Notes under the pieces: generated by a model | Database searches by the model: none | What the model was told of the DNA's origin: nothing | Seen by the model: the letters and a program-made list of their open reading frames with translations, nothing else | Position numbers and translations under genes: made by a program | Origin: Rhizobium sp. PP-CC-3A-592 | Lineage (GTDB): Bacteria; Pseudomonadota; Alphaproteobacteria; Rhizobiales; Rhizobiaceae | Assembly (NCBI RefSeq): GCF_003217095.1 | Contig: NZ_QJSR01000007.1 | Coordinates: 62,001-126,000 of the forward strand | Reading direction: 5' to 3' | Length of the DNA: 64,000 bases | Part shown: piece after piece, positions 63,272-64,000 of the stretch | How positions within the stretch are numbered: position 1 is the stretch's first letter | Layout of the letters: each line of letters begins with the position of its first letter

Positions 63272-64000
63272 TTACTGGCCGCTGTCGATGATCGACTGCA
63301 TCTCGGATTGAGCCGAGGAGAACGCGCCATCGACGTCGTCGCCGAAGATCGAGGCGTTGATGAAGGTCGCCCAGGGACCGTTCGCGCTGTTGATGAGATC
63401 GTTGAACTGCAGGGTATAGGGCGTCTTTGCGACCGCGATCGCCTTCATGCCCACGCCCATGCGCGGATCGAGACCCTTCAGCACCTCATCGGCGATATCC
63501 CCACGGGTCGGCAGGCTGCCGTACTTCGCCATGATCTTCTGGCCTTCTTCCGAATAGATGAACTGGATGAAGGTCTTGACCGGCTCGAGCTTGGTCGTGC
63601 CCTTGGTCACCACGACATTGTCGCCGCCGGCAAAGGACGAGGGTTGCCCGTTGACGCCGGGGATCAGCGTGACGCCGAAATCGATCGTCGGATGCTCGGT
63701 GACGAGGGTGCCGATGGCGAAGGCGCCAAGGCTCTGCTGGCCGATCTTGCCATTGGTAAAAGACAGAAAGTTCGTGCCGTTGTCGCTGGCCGCACCCGAT
63801 GGCACGAGGTCCTTCTTGACCATGTTGCGGTAGATATCGACCGCCTTGCGCATCTCCGGCGTATCGAGGGTCGCGGTCTTGCTGTCGGCTGAGAGGATAT
63901 CGGCACCCGCGCCCCAGACGAGCGGCGTGAAGGTGAAGATCATGCAGCCGCCACAGCCGCCGCCCGAGAAGTAGAAGCCGTAGGTGTCGTCGCCGAGCGC
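63272..64000 (-). CDS. Carbohydrate ABC importer binding protein (C-terminal 242 residues, cut by window edge)
   Basis: The minus strand is open to the window edge; the visible part runs from LGDDTYGFYFSGGG through FTPLVWGAGADIL to the C-terminus. It is a COG1653 SBP_bac_1 protein: DTPEMRKAVDIYRNMVKKD, LIPGVNGQPSSFAGGDNVVV and VKTFIQFIYSEEGQKIMAKYGSLPTR are typical. First visible gene of the GH127 operon; signal peptide lies outside the window. Likely ligand is an arabinofuranose-containing oligosaccharide. Confidence 0.9.
   Translation of the reverse strand, partial: ALGDDTYGFYFSGGGCGGCMIFTFTPLVWGAGADILSADSKTATLDTPEMRKAVDIYRNMVKKDLVPSGAASDNGTNFLSFTNGKIGQQSLGAFAIGTLVTEHPTIDFGVTLIPGVNGQPSSFAGGDNVVVTKGTTKLEPVKTFIQFIYSEEGQKIMAKYGSLPTRGDIADEVLKGLDPRMGVGMKAIAVAKTPYTLQFNDLINSANGPWATFINASIFGDDVDGAFSSAQSEMQSIIDSGQ

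Overview
The window is 64 kb of high-GC, gene-dense DNA whose gene content (pob/pca order with a LysR-type pcaQ, SyrB-like protein, Agrobacterium-type Zur box, many carbohydrate ABC importers, SorC-family regulators) points to a Rhizobiaceae-type alphaproteobacterium (Rhizobium/Agrobacterium/Sinorhizobium group). The density of catabolic cassettes would fit a chromid or megaplasmid, but no replication or conjugation gene is visible. No rRNA, tRNA, CRISPR array or intact transposable element was seen.

Layout. 1-6282: protocatechuate branch of aromatic catabolism. It holds the 5' end of pobR, pobA (4-hydroxybenzoate to protocatechuate), the leftward operon pcaD-pcaC-pcaH-pcaG-pcaB and its divergent regulator pcaQ. 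6387-8117: soluble two-PAS chemoreceptor. 8118-9608: AT-richer stretch with a SyrB-like protein and a partner carrying a matching C-terminal coiled coil. 9882-11124: a COG0523 (ZigA-type) zinc GTPase directly behind a Zur-box-like palindrome. 11453-12464: small membrane-anchored protein and a PPP-type phosphatase. 12803-13706: a deletion scar joining the 3' halves of two divergent genes, a beta-galactosidase-like glycosidase and a LacI-type regulator.

13785-23599: sugar/polyol regulon with two SDR dehydrogenases, a ribose-type ABC importer, a two-subunit transketolase, an FGGY kinase and a SorC regulator. TGAAT-N4-ATTCA dyads lie at three places where a repressor would act. 23786-35493: a STAND/LuxR regulator, a five-gene dipeptide-type ABC importer, a HyuA-like protein and two tandem DUF917 proteins, probably for hydantoin-, lactam- or thiohydantoin-type compounds.

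35589-50659: the most unusual block. A SorC regulator and FGGY kinase run left. To the right is a long operon with sn-glycerol-1-phosphate dehydrogenase, HAD phosphatase, FAD glycerol-3-phosphate dehydrogenase, a MalEFGK-type importer, an SDR, a RhaD-type aldolase/dehydrogenase fusion and a GpsA-like dehydrogenase. Three unrelated enzymes that connect glycerol phosphates of both configurations to DHAP, plus an aldolase of a DHAP-forming family, are thus in one unit.

50774-54353: PRC-barrel and miniature RTX proteins divergent from a PepSY / response regulator / histidine kinase operon. 54405-58126: GGDEF-EAL protein, divergent SAM methyltransferase and a small conserved-looking protein. 58147-64000: leftward GH127 beta-L-arabinofuranosidase operon with its own MalEFGK-type importer; the binding-protein gene runs off the right edge.
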